Shown here: piece by piece, positions 1 to 8,458 of the stretch
Position numbering within the stretch: position 1 is the stretch's first letter
How the letters are laid out: every line of letters begins with the position of its first letter
Origin: Actinomycetes bacterium
Lineage (GTDB): Bacteria; Actinomycetota; Acidimicrobiia; Acidimicrobiales; JAMCQF01
Length of the DNA: 47,285 nucleotides
Assembly (NCBI GenBank): GCA_021851885.1
Contig: JAJZBS010000012.1
Location: forward strand, 1 to 47,285
Direction of reading: 5' to 3'
Program-made: the position numbers and the translations under genes
Notes under the pieces: generated by a model
Seen by the model: only the letters and a program-made list of their open reading frames with translations
Databases searched by the model: none
What the model was told of the DNA's origin: nothing

Positions 1-126
1 CCGGCTTCGACGGTGGGGTCGTCGGGGGGGAGGTGCGCCCGGAGGGTGTCGGGGTCGAGCCCGTTGAGCGCGAGCCATGCGGCGGCGCGGGCGACGGTTT
101 CGGCGCCGACGGTGACCGGGCCGGGG
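1..126. repeat. Terminal direct repeat (copy 1); identical to 47141-47266
   Basis: ccggcttcgacggtggggtc...ggtgaccgggccgggg is identical at both ends, with divergence from base 127. Confidence 0.95.
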
Positions 127-314
127 GGCGGGGGGGGCGGCAGGCAGCGGCGCCACCAGCCGAGGGCGGGCCGCCTGCCGGCTGCGAGCATGTCGGCGAG
201 CTGGTCGAGCGCTTCTGGCGGTAGACGCCGGCGGGGGTTGTGTGCGCCGGCGCGTGCTTCGATCAGGTCGGCGACGTCGCGGAGGGTTCGGGGGTCGAGG
301 CCGCCGGCGGTCAC
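1..314 (-). CDS. Hypothetical protein; partial here, continues across the circular join into 47086-47140 (about 122 aa in total)
   Basis: GTG at 314 (VTAGGLDPRTLRDVADLIEARAG...PTVEAG), continuing as IRAGRQAASTLHQQGAA* at 47140-47086; stop overlaps the GTG start of the next gene. Confidence 0.65.
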   Translation of the reverse strand, partial: MTAGGLDPRTLRDVADLIEARAGAHNPRRRLPPEALDQLADMLAAGRRPALGWWRRCLPPPPPPGPVTVGAETVARAAAWLALNGLDPDTLRAHLPPDDPTVEA

Positions 315-659
315 CTACCCGAGCTTCCTCGCCCGGAGGCTGCGCCGCTGCCGGGGTGTGAGCCCGCCCCACACGCCGTGGTCGGTCTCGCCGTGGGTGA
401 GCGCCCAGTCGAGGCACGCTTCGATGACGGGGCAGCGGGCGCAGATGGCCTGCGCGGCGGTGTAGTCGACGCGGCCCCCAACGCCCGGGTCCGGGTAGAA
501 CAGGTCTGTCTTGTTGTGGCAGGCGGCCTGCCCGGGCCAGGGGCGGTCCCCGCCGGGGGCGTCGACGTGGGGCCGGTGGCCGGCGAGGCAGCCGAGGCAG
601 GCGGCGCCGACATCGAAGCCGCCAGCCCCAGCGAAGAGGTCGATGACGAGTCCGCTCAC
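315..659 (-). CDS. WhiB-family transcription factor with an N-terminal 'VIDLFAGAGGFDVGA' stretch resembling C5-MTase motif I
   Basis: C-terminal AACHNKTDLFYP...AICARCPVIEACLDWAL...DHGVWGGLTPRQRRSLRARK is WhiB-like (4 Cys, G-V-W-G-G turn). Confidence 0.85.
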   Translation of the reverse strand: MSGLVIDLFAGAGGFDVGAACLGCLAGHRPHVDAPGGDRPWPGQAACHNKTDLFYPDPGVGGRVDYTAAQAICARCPVIEACLDWALTHGETDHGVWGGLTPRQRRSLRARKLG

Positions 660-898
660 GACGCCTCCCGGGCGCGGGTGCCGTGCAGTTGCCACCAGAG
701 CCGTGCGGCGTGCATCGATGGGCCGTCGGTTTCGCTGCTCGCCGCCGGGGTATCCAGGCAAGCGCTGGAGTGGGTCAGGAAGTTCTCGTAGTCGGCGTCG
801 TCGTCGTCGAAGTCGCTCATGGTTCGGCCCCGGGCCGGGTCCACGACGAACAGCTCGCAGGCTGGCCACGAGCGGCGGATGTCGCTGGCGGCCGACAT
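656..898 (-). CDS. Hypothetical acidic protein (possible start at 820)
   Basis: MSAASDIRRSWPACELFVVDPARGRTMSDFDDDD...; high GC3 in this frame; TGA/GTG coupling to the WhiB ORF. Confidence 0.5.
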   Translation of the reverse strand: MSAASDIRRSWPACELFVVDPARGRTMSDFDDDDADYENFLTHSSACLDTPAASSETDGPSMHAARLWWQLHGTRAREAS

Positions 899-899
899 G

Positions 900-1346
900 G
901 CAGGAATGGCGTGGCGCCCCAGCCTTCGTGGTGCCCAAGCAGGAGAGGACCATCTCGGCCCGGTCCCAGGAAGCGAGGGCCTTGGATGACGGGAGGAGGC
1001 CAGACGCGGCCGGTCCTGCACCCCACGCTGCGACGACCTCGGAGGATGGGTAGGCGTCGAGCACGGCGCACCAGTGCTCCAGGTTGGCGGGGCCTTCTGG
1101 GTCGGGGTGGTCGAGCAGGTGCGCTGGCTTCGTGGCCCGCAGTGCGTACAGGTTGAGAACTTCGATCCCGTCGTAGTTCTCGCGCCGGGCGAAGCCGACG
1201 CAGCGCCGGATGGTCGGGTCGTCGATCTCAGCGTCCGCGGTGGAAGGGTTGAGCATGATCCACACCATGCGTGCCCCCGAGCCCCAGGCACGCCAGAGCC
1301 GGTAGCGGTAGAGCCCATCGTCAGACAGCGCGGTGCCCCGGTTCAC
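900..1346 (-). CDS. DUF1643-like protein; 3' end uncertain (frame does not close until 315)
   Basis: GTG 1346; ALSDDGLYRYRLWRAWG...VWIMLNPSTADAEIDDPTIRRCVGFAR...GIEVLNLYALRAT matches my memory of DUF1643. Confidence 0.7.
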
Positions 1347-1501
1347 GGCTCTCCCAGCCATTCGGCCCACATCGGCTCGGTCACATCGTCGCGCCAGGTG
1401 ACAAGATGGTGGGCCTGGTTGACGGTGGCGCCGGCGGCGACGATCCGGGCGTGCATCTCGTCGTCGGACAGGGACTCCACGAACGTGGTGAGGGTGGTCA
1501 T
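1343..1501 (-). CDS. Small hypothetical protein (52 aa)
   Basis: MTTLTTFVESLSDDEMHARIVAAGATVNQAHHLVTWRDDVTEPMWAEWLGEP*; fills the gap between coupled neighbours. Confidence 0.65.
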   Translation of the reverse strand: MTTLTTFVESLSDDEMHARIVAAGATVNQAHHLVTWRDDVTEPMWAEWLGEP

Positions 1502-1974
1502 GCGGACTCCTTGTCGGTGGCGGGCTGTCGCGCGCAGGTCACATACCAGTGCGCCAACAGCAACGCGTCCGCCCGGTTATGGTCTTTCACCCTGCGCAGC
1601 TGCGGTTCGAGTGTCGGGTAGGTGTCCATGGCGAGACGGCGGTGCTTTTCCTTGTCGGAGCCGACGTGCAACGCTTTGGTCCATTCGGCAGCCCGGACGT
1701 GGCGGACGGGGAGGCCGAGGCAGGCGATGACGCCGAGGATGACGCCGTAGTTGGCGCCGGTGCGGAATGTGGACGCGACCCCCTGTTTCGGCATCGCCTG
1801 CTGCGTTTCGACCACGACCACCTCGGGGTCCCAGCCGCGGAGCAGCTCGGCGACGGCGTGCCCGTTCACGTCGGGGCCGGTGACTGGCATGTCGAGCAAA
1901 CCGACACTCAAACCGTCCCAGCGGGCGAAAGCGCCGGTGGCGCCTGGATCGATGCTGGCGACGGTGAGAGTCAC
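1498..1974 (-). CDS. RuvC-like Holliday junction resolvase
   Basis: RNase H fold acidic motifs SIDPG..., VVVVETQQ, DHNRADALLLA; GTG 1974. Confidence 0.75.
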   Translation of the reverse strand: MTLTVASIDPGATGAFARWDGLSVGLLDMPVTGPDVNGHAVAELLRGWDPEVVVVETQQAMPKQGVASTFRTGANYGVILGVIACLGLPVRHVRAAEWTKALHVGSDKEKHRRLAMDTYPTLEPQLRRVKDHNRADALLLAHWYVTCARQPATDKESA

Positions 1975-2108
1975 TGGGAGGAAACCTGCGTGGAGCCTTC
2001 CCAGTCGGTGCGGACGACGGAGCGGTACCCGCAGAGACATTCGAGGACGCAGCCAGGCCAGCCGTAAGCAGTCCCGATGCCGTGGAGGATGGGTCCCACA
2101 TCGCTCAC
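1971..2108 (-). CDS. Small Cys-rich hypothetical protein
   Basis: GTG 2108: VSDVGPILHGIGTAYGWPGCVLECLCGYRSVVRTDWEGSTQVSSQ*; overlaps both neighbours' stop/start. Confidence 0.5.
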   Translation of the reverse strand: MSDVGPILHGIGTAYGWPGCVLECLCGYRSVVRTDWEGSTQVSSQ

Positions 2109-2386
2109 CTGACGACCGCCCATATGACAGCAGCCCAGAAACCGGCGCAGAACGCCAACATCCCGACCACAGCCCACCCGATGAGCGAGCGCACGAACCG
2201 GCCGCACCCGCAACACCCGCACCCGGTGGGAGTGGCGTGCGCGAGACGCGAATGCGAACAGACACAGCCGCGAGCCAACCGGCGCGCCTCGCGCCGGCTC
2301 GCCGGCTCCCACCCGGCCGGGAAGGGGACGAACGTGTCGAACGCCTCCTCGACCCGGCGGGCCAGGTCCGCCTCCAACGGCGTCAC
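2105..2386 (-). CDS. Cys-rich putative membrane protein
   Basis: ...CVCSHSRLAHATPTGCGCCGCGRFVRSLIGWAVVGMLAFCAGFWAAVIWAVVR*: Cys cluster plus C-terminal TM. Confidence 0.55.
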   Translation of the reverse strand: MTPLEADLARRVEEAFDTFVPFPAGWEPASRREARRLARGCVCSHSRLAHATPTGCGCCGCGRFVRSLIGWAVVGMLAFCAGFWAAVIWAVVR

Positions 2387-2393
2387 CGGACGA

Positions 2394-2810
2394 TCAGTCC
2401 GCCACAAGACGGACCTCATCGGCCATCTCACGCTGCCGACGAACCAGATAGCAGCCCGGCCCGACAGCGTTGGCGCCGTGCTCATCTGTGTGTGTGAGCA
2501 CAGCGACCGACCCTTCCGGGACGGTCACCACCCCCAAGTCCTGCCTGCCGCTGGTAGCGGGCGCCCAGAACACAGGGCCGGTCGCGGCGTCCAACCAATG
2601 CGTATTACCGGTCGCTTCCCCCGCGACCACCTGCACACCCCCAGCCGGGACCGGCACACCCGGCTTGGCGGACGGGCGCGTCGGGATGACTGCGAGGTCG
2701 CCTTGCAACTGGAGCCCGGTGAGAACAGGGACCTCGGCCTGGGCGACCAGGTGGGCGGGGATGTCGATGTTGTGGGCGGCGAGAGCGGCCCCGTACGTGA
2801 CAACCGACAT
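2394..2810 (-). CDS. Hypothetical protein adjacent to the repeat protein
   Basis: MSVVTYGAALAAHNIDIPAHLVAQAEVPVLTGLQLQGDLAVIPTRP... Confidence 0.6.
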   Translation of the reverse strand: MSVVTYGAALAAHNIDIPAHLVAQAEVPVLTGLQLQGDLAVIPTRPSAKPGVPVPAGGVQVVAGEATGNTHWLDAATGPVFWAPATSGRQDLGVVTVPEGSVAVLTHTDEHGANAVGPGCYLVRRQREMADEVRLVAD

Positions 2811-2842
2811 TCGATGGTTCTCCTTTGTTTGGGGATGGGGTT

Positions 2843-4417
2843 TCAGGTGCGGCGTTGCGCGGTGGCGTAAACATCGGGGTCAAGCCTGTAGGTCCACGCT
2901 GCGGCAGCCAGGGCCGAGGGCATATCAGCAGGCACGGTGAGCCCGTAGATCCGGTTAGCGCCGTGCCGGTCCGGGGAGCCGTTGACCGCGACCAGCAGTC
3001 GCACGGTGCCGTCTGTCGGGTCGCCGGTGGGCGCGGCGAGCGCATCAGGCAGCCCGTACAGGTGCAGTCGTCTGCCCGGGTTGCCGGGGTCGTCGCATGA
3101 GTCGACCAGGGTGCCGACCTCGGCGCACAGGCGGTCCCAGCCGTAACGCTCGGCGAGGACCCTGCGCTGCTCGCTGTTGGCGTTGGCGAGGATCGCCGCA
3201 GGGGTGAGCGTTTCGGGCCGCTCGATGAACTGGGCAGCGACACGCACGCCGTGCAGGGCGTGGACTGCCCACCCGTCCCCGAACTCGATAGCCGGGCCGC
3301 CAACGTTGTGCAACCGCTGCTCGCCGTCGAAGTGGTGGGCGGCGGGGCGCTCGGTGAGGACCACGGTCCCTTCAAACGGCCACCACCACCCTGTGCCGCA
3401 CATTGATTCCATCGCTGTGAGCCACCGATCCTGGGGTTCGGTGAGGCGGACGCCGATGTGGCGGGCGAACGCCCACCATGCCACCCACGGCGTGTCGGAC
3501 AGACCCCAGACAGCCACCTGGAGCTGGCCCTGGAGCTGGTCCTGGAGCTGGTCCCGGAGCTGGCCCGCGAGCTGGTCCCGGAGCTGGCCCTGGAGCTGGT
3601 CCCGGAGCTGGCCCGCGAGCTGGCCCTGGAGCTGGTCCCCGAGCTGGCCCCCGAGCTGGCCCCGGAGCTGGCCCCAGAGCAGGTCCCCGAGCTGGCCCCA
3701 GAGCTGGCCCGCGAGCTGGCCCCGGAGCTGGCCCGCGAGCTGGCCCCCGAGCTGGCCCCCGAGCTGGCCCGCGAGCTGGCCCCAGAGCTGGCCCCAGAGC
3801 TGGCCCTGGAGCTGGCCCGCGAGCTGGCCCCGGAGCTGGTCCCCGAGCTGGCCCTGGAGCTGGCCCCAGAGCTGGTCCCGGAGCTGGCCCCCGAGCTGGC
3901 CCCCGAGCTGGCCCCGGAGCTGGCCCTGGAGCTGGTCCCAGAGCAGGTCCCCGAGCTGGCCCTGGAGCTGGCCCCAGAGCTGGTCCCGGAGCTGGCCCGC
4001 GAGCTGGCCCCCGAGCTGGTCCCCGAGCTGGCCCCCGAGCTGGCCCGCGAGCTGGCCCCAGAGCTGGCCCCAGAGCTGGCCCTGGAGCTGGCCCTGGAGC
4101 TGGCCCCAGAGCTGGTCCCGGAGCTGGTCCCCGAGCTGGTCCCCGAGCTGGCCCTGGAGCTGGCCCCGGAGCTGGTCCCAGAGCTGGCCCTGGAACTGCC
4201 TGAGCGCCCACCCGGCGACACAGCCGCCGATGGGGCTGTCCATCCACACCACGACCTTCGGCGGCTCGTGCCCGCACGCCCGGTAGATCTCGGCGACCGC
4301 CGCCTCGATGCGGGGACGGTCGCAGCGGTCCGTGCACAGGGCTCGCTCACGCCACCGCTCACGCCACACCGGCAGCAACGCCTCCTGTTCCGGGGTGAGA
4401 GCCTCGATGCGGGTCAC
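2843..4417 (-). CDS. DUF6745-like protein carrying a 56-unit [WRQGA][GD]QL tetrapeptide repeat
   Basis: Non-repetitive N-terminus and C-terminus ([25 protein letters not shown]) flank ([20 protein letters not shown])n. Confidence 0.75.
   Translation of the reverse strand: MTRIEALTPEQEALLPVWRERWRERALCTDRCDRPRIEAAVAEIYRACGHEPPKVVVWMDSPIGGCVAGWALRQFQGQLWDQLRGQLQGQLGDQLGDQLRDQLWGQLQGQLQGQLWGQLWGQLAGQLGGQLGDQLGGQLAGQLRDQLWGQLQGQLGDLLWDQLQGQLRGQLGGQLGGQLRDQLWGQLQGQLGDQLRGQLAGQLQGQLWGQLWGQLAGQLGGQLGGQLAGQLRGQLAGQLWGQLGDLLWGQLRGQLGGQLGDQLQGQLAGQLRDQLQGQLRDQLAGQLRDQLQDQLQGQLQVAVWGLSDTPWVAWWAFARHIGVRLTEPQDRWLTAMESMCGTGWWWPFEGTVVLTERPAAHHFDGEQRLHNVGGPAIEFGDGWAVHALHGVRVAAQFIERPETLTPAAILANANSEQRRVLAERYGWDRLCAEVGTLVDSCDDPGNPGRRLHLYGLPDALAAPTGDPTDGTVRLLVAVNGSPDRHGANRIYGLTVPADMPSALAAAAWTYRLDPDVYATAQRRT
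3521..4192. repeat. 12-bp tandem minisatellite, 56 units (gagctggNccNN class)
   Basis: Counted directly: 56 tetrapeptide units = 672 bp; two gagcagg variant units exactly 264 bp (22 units) apart at 3677 and 3941. Confidence 0.95.
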
Positions 4418-4854
4418 GGCTGGTGCGTTCCTTCGACGCCACGGGTCTCACGGTCGGCGGCGCGGTGCTGCAACCAGTGCAGCACCTCTTGGAGGTGGGT
4501 GATGGCGAGGCTGTTCTCGCGGCACCGCAACTTGGTGCCGTTGTAGTGCTCCAGCCGGCCGATGGCAGCGACGATCACGTCCTCCACGAAGGCTCCGGTC
4601 GGGTCCCTCTCGCCGCTGTTGCAGTCGCAGGCGTGCTCGGGGCGAAGGCAGAAGACGTGGCTGTCCCGGTACTCGCACTCGTCGCTGGATGTGGTCTCCC
4701 AGCGGCATGTGGCCGTGTGTCCATCGACAGTGACCGGCTGGCGAAGCGGGCCGTCCTGCCAGTAGATGACGAACCCGAGACCCCAGGTCATCCCGCCGGC
4801 CGGGTTGCCATCGGCGTCGAGACGGTGGTCCTCGGTGATCTCCTGCGCGGTCAT
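4414..4854 (-). CDS. Acb2/Tad1-like hairpin-domain protein (candidate anti-CBASS/Thoeris sponge)
   Basis: GFVIYWQDGPL...GAFVEDVIVAAIGRLEHYN...CRENSLAITHLQEVLHWLQHRAADRETRGVEGTH: C-terminal helical hairpin pattern. Confidence 0.6.
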   Translation of the reverse strand: MTAQEITEDHRLDADGNPAGGMTWGLGFVIYWQDGPLRQPVTVDGHTATCRWETTSSDECEYRDSHVFCLRPEHACDCNSGERDPTGAFVEDVIVAAIGRLEHYNGTKLRCRENSLAITHLQEVLHWLQHRAADRETRGVEGTHQP

Positions 4855-5123
4855 GCTGCGTCTCCTTCGTCGTCGAACCATTCCGGCCAGATCTCGGCTG
4901 GGTGCACGTGCAGGACCTGGACCGCTACCCGGTCCGCGACCGGGACAGACAGACCGTGGCGGCGGCCGTAGCTGTTCAACTCCCACCCGGCGCGGCCCAT
5001 CTCGGCGATGCTGATGTGATGCTCGGCGAGCCAGTCCAGGAGAGAGCCGACCGGGAGACGAGCACCGCGGGCGTGCAGCGTCCCACCGGGAAGGCGGGGG
5101 TCAGAACGGGGCGGACAGGTCAT
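4851..5123 (-). CDS. Small HTH-like actinophage protein
   Basis: SLLDWLAEHHISIAEMGRAGWELNSYGRRHGLSVPVADRVAVQVLHVHPAEIWPEWFDDEG. Confidence 0.6.
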   Translation of the reverse strand: MTCPPRSDPRLPGGTLHARGARLPVGSLLDWLAEHHISIAEMGRAGWELNSYGRRHGLSVPVADRVAVQVLHVHPAEIWPEWFDDEGDAA

Positions 5124-6048
5124 CGCCGCCCCCCTCCTGCGCGGGGCCCGGACCGTCGGCGGCGCCGGTCAACTCGGCGATCAGCGCCACCACCTGCGAC
5201 TCCGCCAACGGCACCCCGCGGCCTTCGTCATCGGCCAGCTCCGGGTGGGACTCCACGAACGTCCCGCACACCTGCTTCGCCGCATCAGCGCCGATCCCCT
5301 GGTCCTCGACCGCGGCGAGCAGACGCATCTTCCACTCGCGTGCCAGCACCGCGCGCTCCCCAGCAATACGGGTGGGGGGAGGGCGGCGCCTGGTTGTAGC
5401 CGGCTTCGCGTCGACTACGATCTCTCCCGTCTCAACATCAGCGGCGGCCGGCTCACCGACGATGGCAGGCGCGGGGGGCTGGGTGAAGGTGGGCGCGTCG
5501 TCGAAGTCGGCCAGCTCGTCGGGGGTGTAGGACAAGCCGCCGATCACGTCAGCGAAATGGAGGCGGCACAGCTCGGAGGTGGCCCGGGCGACCAGCATCG
5601 CCCGGGGATACTTCCGCCAGTTGTCCCCGGCGCCAAGCCCGGCACGCTTAGCGTCGTCCATCGTCCACGTGACCGACACCACCGCATCGGTGGGGTCACC
5701 GAGACGCCAGCCGCACAACGTGACCGAAGTGTCAGTCATCTCGGTCGGCCAGATGCGGTGGCCCTTCTGGCGGACGAGAGCCCGCATCCCCTCCGGCTTG
5801 AGCCCCACGCGCCCCTTGATGGACTGGATGAGGCTGAGCGATTGCATCGGCCCGAGGCCCAACTCTCGGCCGTAGAGCATCGCCGCCAGGACCACCTCGG
5901 GGCGCCCGTTGAAGTCGGCAGGGACGAACTGCGTCTTGGCGATCTGGCCGGCGAGGTTGGCGTACTCGGCGACCGCCGCGCCGATCGAGAACTCGGGTGC
6001 CGTGGTCGCCACATCGTTGTGGTTGATGGTTGCAAGGTCGGTGCTCAT
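5101..6048 (-). CDS. recT: RecT-family single-strand annealing recombinase
   Basis: [46 protein letters not shown]...[38 protein letters not shown]. Confidence 0.8.
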   Translation of the reverse strand: MSTDLATINHNDVATTAPEFSIGAAVAEYANLAGQIAKTQFVPADFNGRPEVVLAAMLYGRELGLGPMQSLSLIQSIKGRVGLKPEGMRALVRQKGHRIWPTEMTDTSVTLCGWRLGDPTDAVVSVTWTMDDAKRAGLGAGDNWRKYPRAMLVARATSELCRLHFADVIGGLSYTPDELADFDDAPTFTQPPAPAIVGEPAAADVETGEIVVDAKPATTRRRPPPTRIAGERAVLAREWKMRLLAAVEDQGIGADAAKQVCGTFVESHPELADDEGRGVPLAESQVVALIAELTGAADGPGPAQEGGGDDLSAPF

Positions 6049-6515
6049 GCTGGGTCCTTCAGTGTGTAGATGCGGCGGGCGTAGGCGCTTGCGCAGGCGC
6101 GGCAACGCCATCGGGTGATGCCATCAGCGCCGCGCGAGATACAAGTGTTCTGTTCGTCGTAAGGGTGGCCTTGAGGGCAGCGGGTCTTCGCGCGGGACGC
6201 CTTGCCTCCAACGCGTCCCTTCATGGCGCCGTCTCTCATATTGTCGGTGTGTGTGCCCCCGAACAGGTGGGTGGGGTTGCAGCATGCCGGGTTGTCGCAG
6301 TGGTGGCACGCTGCGGGCGGCCACTCTCGAACCTCCAGAAGGAACGCCAAGCGTGGAGCGATCTGGATCCGGCCGCCAATGTTGATCTTCCCGTAGCCGT
6401 GCTTGTCTTTGTATGCCGTCCATGGCCAGCACTGGTCACGGCCTGCACTGCGATCGACCTTGGATCGAAAGCGCGCAACGTCGCGTTCGGAAATGGACGG
6501 GGCTGGGCGACTCAT
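6045..6515 (-). CDS. HNH endonuclease
   Basis: [16 protein letters not shown]...[31 protein letters not shown]_3-like, plus a second Zn motif. Confidence 0.8.
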   Translation of the reverse strand: MSRPAPSISERDVARFRSKVDRSAGRDQCWPWTAYKDKHGYGKINIGGRIQIAPRLAFLLEVREWPPAACHHCDNPACCNPTHLFGGTHTDNMRDGAMKGRVGGKASRAKTRCPQGHPYDEQNTCISRGADGITRWRCRACASAYARRIYTLKDPA

Positions 6516-7348
6516 TGTGCCGGCTCCAGCAGCCGGAGCGGAACTTGCTCAACGAGGCCCTGGTCCTTCTTGACGGACTGGAGCCAGTCGTAGATCCCGC
6601 ACAGTTGGAGGAAGCGGTTGTGTTCGGTGCCGCCGGCCGTGACCTCGTAGAACGAGTACCGGCCATCGCCTCGCAAGAGGACGATCCCGCAGTGGGAAAC
6701 CGGGAAGTTCTTCTCGGTGTCGGTCTCCTCGGCCCCGTCGTAGTGGACGATCTCATCGGCGTAGGTGAGGGCGGCCAACTGGAGACGCCACGAGTCCGGG
6801 TAGACCCCCTTGCCGTCTTCGGTCTTGCCGGTGGTCTTGTAGTCGATCCTCCACGTCTCGCCGTTGATGAGGCAGCGCAGGTCGCAGGTGCCGATGTAGG
6901 CGTTCTGGCCGTTGTGCCGGACGACCTCTTCGACCGCGAGCACCTCGGGTTCCCAGTCGATCCACCACAGTTCGAGTCCGTCAATGAACCCGTTCGCTTC
7001 GACGATGACCTGTTCGGGGGTGAGGTGCTGCCAGATGCGCCCGGCGGCTTGGACCTCGGCGACGAGGGCCTCCACGTCAGCCTCCCCCTGGTCCGCCCAC
7101 GCCTCGGCAACGGCGTGGACGAGGGTGCCCATAGCGGCCCGCCCGTCCCAGATGCCCTTGTGGTGTTTGCGGAGCCGGTCGTACGCGTCGGCGTAGGAGA
7201 GATGGTCCCATTCCGCTTGGTGGTGCACGGCGAAAGCGGCGGTCTCGTTGGCTGCCCCCCACGGCAGGCCGGGCTTGTCGAGGACCCCGATGACGGTGGT
7301 GATTGACTTGATCTTGTCCCGGTAGGGACGGTGGACGCGGCCGTTCAC
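6512..7348 (-). CDS. PD-(D/E)XK (Cas4/RecB-like) nuclease
   Basis: [13 protein letters not shown]...[39 protein letters not shown]...[13 protein letters not shown]. Confidence 0.8.
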   Translation of the reverse strand: MNGRVHRPYRDKIKSITTVIGVLDKPGLPWGAANETAAFAVHHQAEWDHLSYADAYDRLRKHHKGIWDGRAAMGTLVHAVAEAWADQGEADVEALVAEVQAAGRIWQHLTPEQVIVEANGFIDGLELWWIDWEPEVLAVEEVVRHNGQNAYIGTCDLRCLINGETWRIDYKTTGKTEDGKGVYPDSWRLQLAALTYADEIVHYDGAEETDTEKNFPVSHCGIVLLRGDGRYSFYEVTAGGTEHNRFLQLCGIYDWLQSVKKDQGLVEQVPLRLLEPAQ

Positions 7349-7608
7349 CTGTCCTCCTCTTGGTCGAACAGGCGGGGTGTAGCGGGACGGGTGTTGTGGT
7401 TGGCGAGGCGGCCGCGCAGCTGGGCGGCCAGATCACCGATCAGCCAAACGAGACGGACGACTTCGGGGTCGTCGTAGAAACCGGCGGGGGCGGTGGCGTT
7501 GACCCACACGACCTCCGCGCGGGCCTCGCCGAGCATCGCCTCCGCGAGGCCCGCGCCGGTCGCCTCGGGGGGGTTGTCGAGGACGTGAAGGACGGTCACG
7601 GGACGCAA
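7345..7608 (-). CDS. Hypothetical protein
   Basis: Coupled ORF MRPVTVLHVLDNPPEATGAGLAEAMLGEAR... Confidence 0.6.
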   Translation of the reverse strand: MRPVTVLHVLDNPPEATGAGLAEAMLGEARAEVVWVNATAPAGFYDDPEVVRLVWLIGDLAAQLRGRLANHNTRPATPRLFDQEEDR

Positions 7609-8348
7609 ACCTCGTCGCCTACCTCGCGGGCGGAGACGGCGGGGGCGTCACGAGCGAGGTCCCACGCGCACGGCATCGCTAACCCTCGAACCTCAGGCTC
7701 CTCGCCGAAGGTCACCAAGACCGGCTTGAGAGCGCCGCCGAAGCGGTGGTGGACAACGGTCCCATCGCCGTGGACTTTCGCTGCCTTCCCCAGCCGGGCG
7801 AGCATGTGGCCCGTCAGGGCGAGAACATCAGGACGGCCCGGCTTGTGGGAAGCGAACAGGCGGCGGGTGTCCGGGTAGTCGCCCTCGTACACCTCCAGTT
7901 GGACACGTTCATGGTCGGGGTGCTCGATCGTGACGGCCAGCGCAGCGAACCCATCGAGTTGCAGCTCGGCCGAGGGGATCTCCGCTGGTTGCCACGGCAC
8001 GTTCAGGTGGACCACGAGGTTCAGGTCGACGGTCTTCGCCTCGTCGCTCTTCCACAGGGCGAGCATGTGGCCGAGCAGACCAGCGGCGCGCCCGTAGGGG
8101 TCCAGGGCGACAGCGGCCGCGTAGGGGATCTCGTCGTCGGACGGGGCAGCTTCGAGCTCGTGGTGGAGGGCCGGAACCCAGGCGGAGAGGAGGAGATAGC
8201 TGTCGGCGGCGGTGAGGCGCAGCCCTTGGCCGAACTGCTCGATGTAGATCGAACGGTCGAGCTGCGGCCGTCCGGCGTCTTTGACGCTGGCGGTGCGGAC
8301 CGACAGCCAGCCGCGTGCCAGCGGGCCAGCGGGGATGGTGACGCTCAC
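7596..8348 (-). CDS. Putative DNA sliding-clamp-like protein
   Basis: Two clamp-like segments (VTIPAGPLARGWLSVRTASVKDAG...IEQFGQGLRLTAADSYLLLSAWVP); remote resemblance only. Confidence 0.45.
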   Translation of the reverse strand: MSVTIPAGPLARGWLSVRTASVKDAGRPQLDRSIYIEQFGQGLRLTAADSYLLLSAWVPALHHELEAAPSDDEIPYAAAVALDPYGRAAGLLGHMLALWKSDEAKTVDLNLVVHLNVPWQPAEIPSAELQLDGFAALAVTIEHPDHERVQLEVYEGDYPDTRRLFASHKPGRPDVLALTGHMLARLGKAAKVHGDGTVVHHRFGGALKPVLVTFGEEPEVRGLAMPCAWDLARDAPAVSAREVGDEVCVP

Positions 8349-8458
8349 GGTCGGCTCCTACGGTCGGTGGGGTGGTCTCTGCGGTCGAGGCGGCCGCAGC
8401 CGAACCCGGCGGCGAACACGGCCACGAGCAGCAGGAGCGTGACGAGCGGCAGGGTCAT
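8345..8458 (-). CDS. Small single-TM protein (37 aa)
   Basis: MTLPLVTLLLLVAVFAAGFGCGRLDRRDHPTDRRSRP*. Confidence 0.55.
   Translation of the reverse strand: MTLPLVTLLLLVAVFAAGFGCGRLDRRDHPTDRRSRP

Noticed and set aside
3521-4192. CRISPR array
   Set aside because: Units are contiguous 12-mers with no spacers, and no cas genes are present in the window.
2605-4362. 585-aa Ser/Ala repeat ORF ([12 protein letters not shown]...)
   Set aside because: Out-of-frame reading of the same minisatellite.
3458-4546. Plus-strand ORFs through the 12-bp repeat ([11 protein letters not shown]... and others)
   Set aside because: The repeat is stop-free in every frame. Only the minus-strand 2843-4417 frame has non-repetitive flanking domains and operon context.
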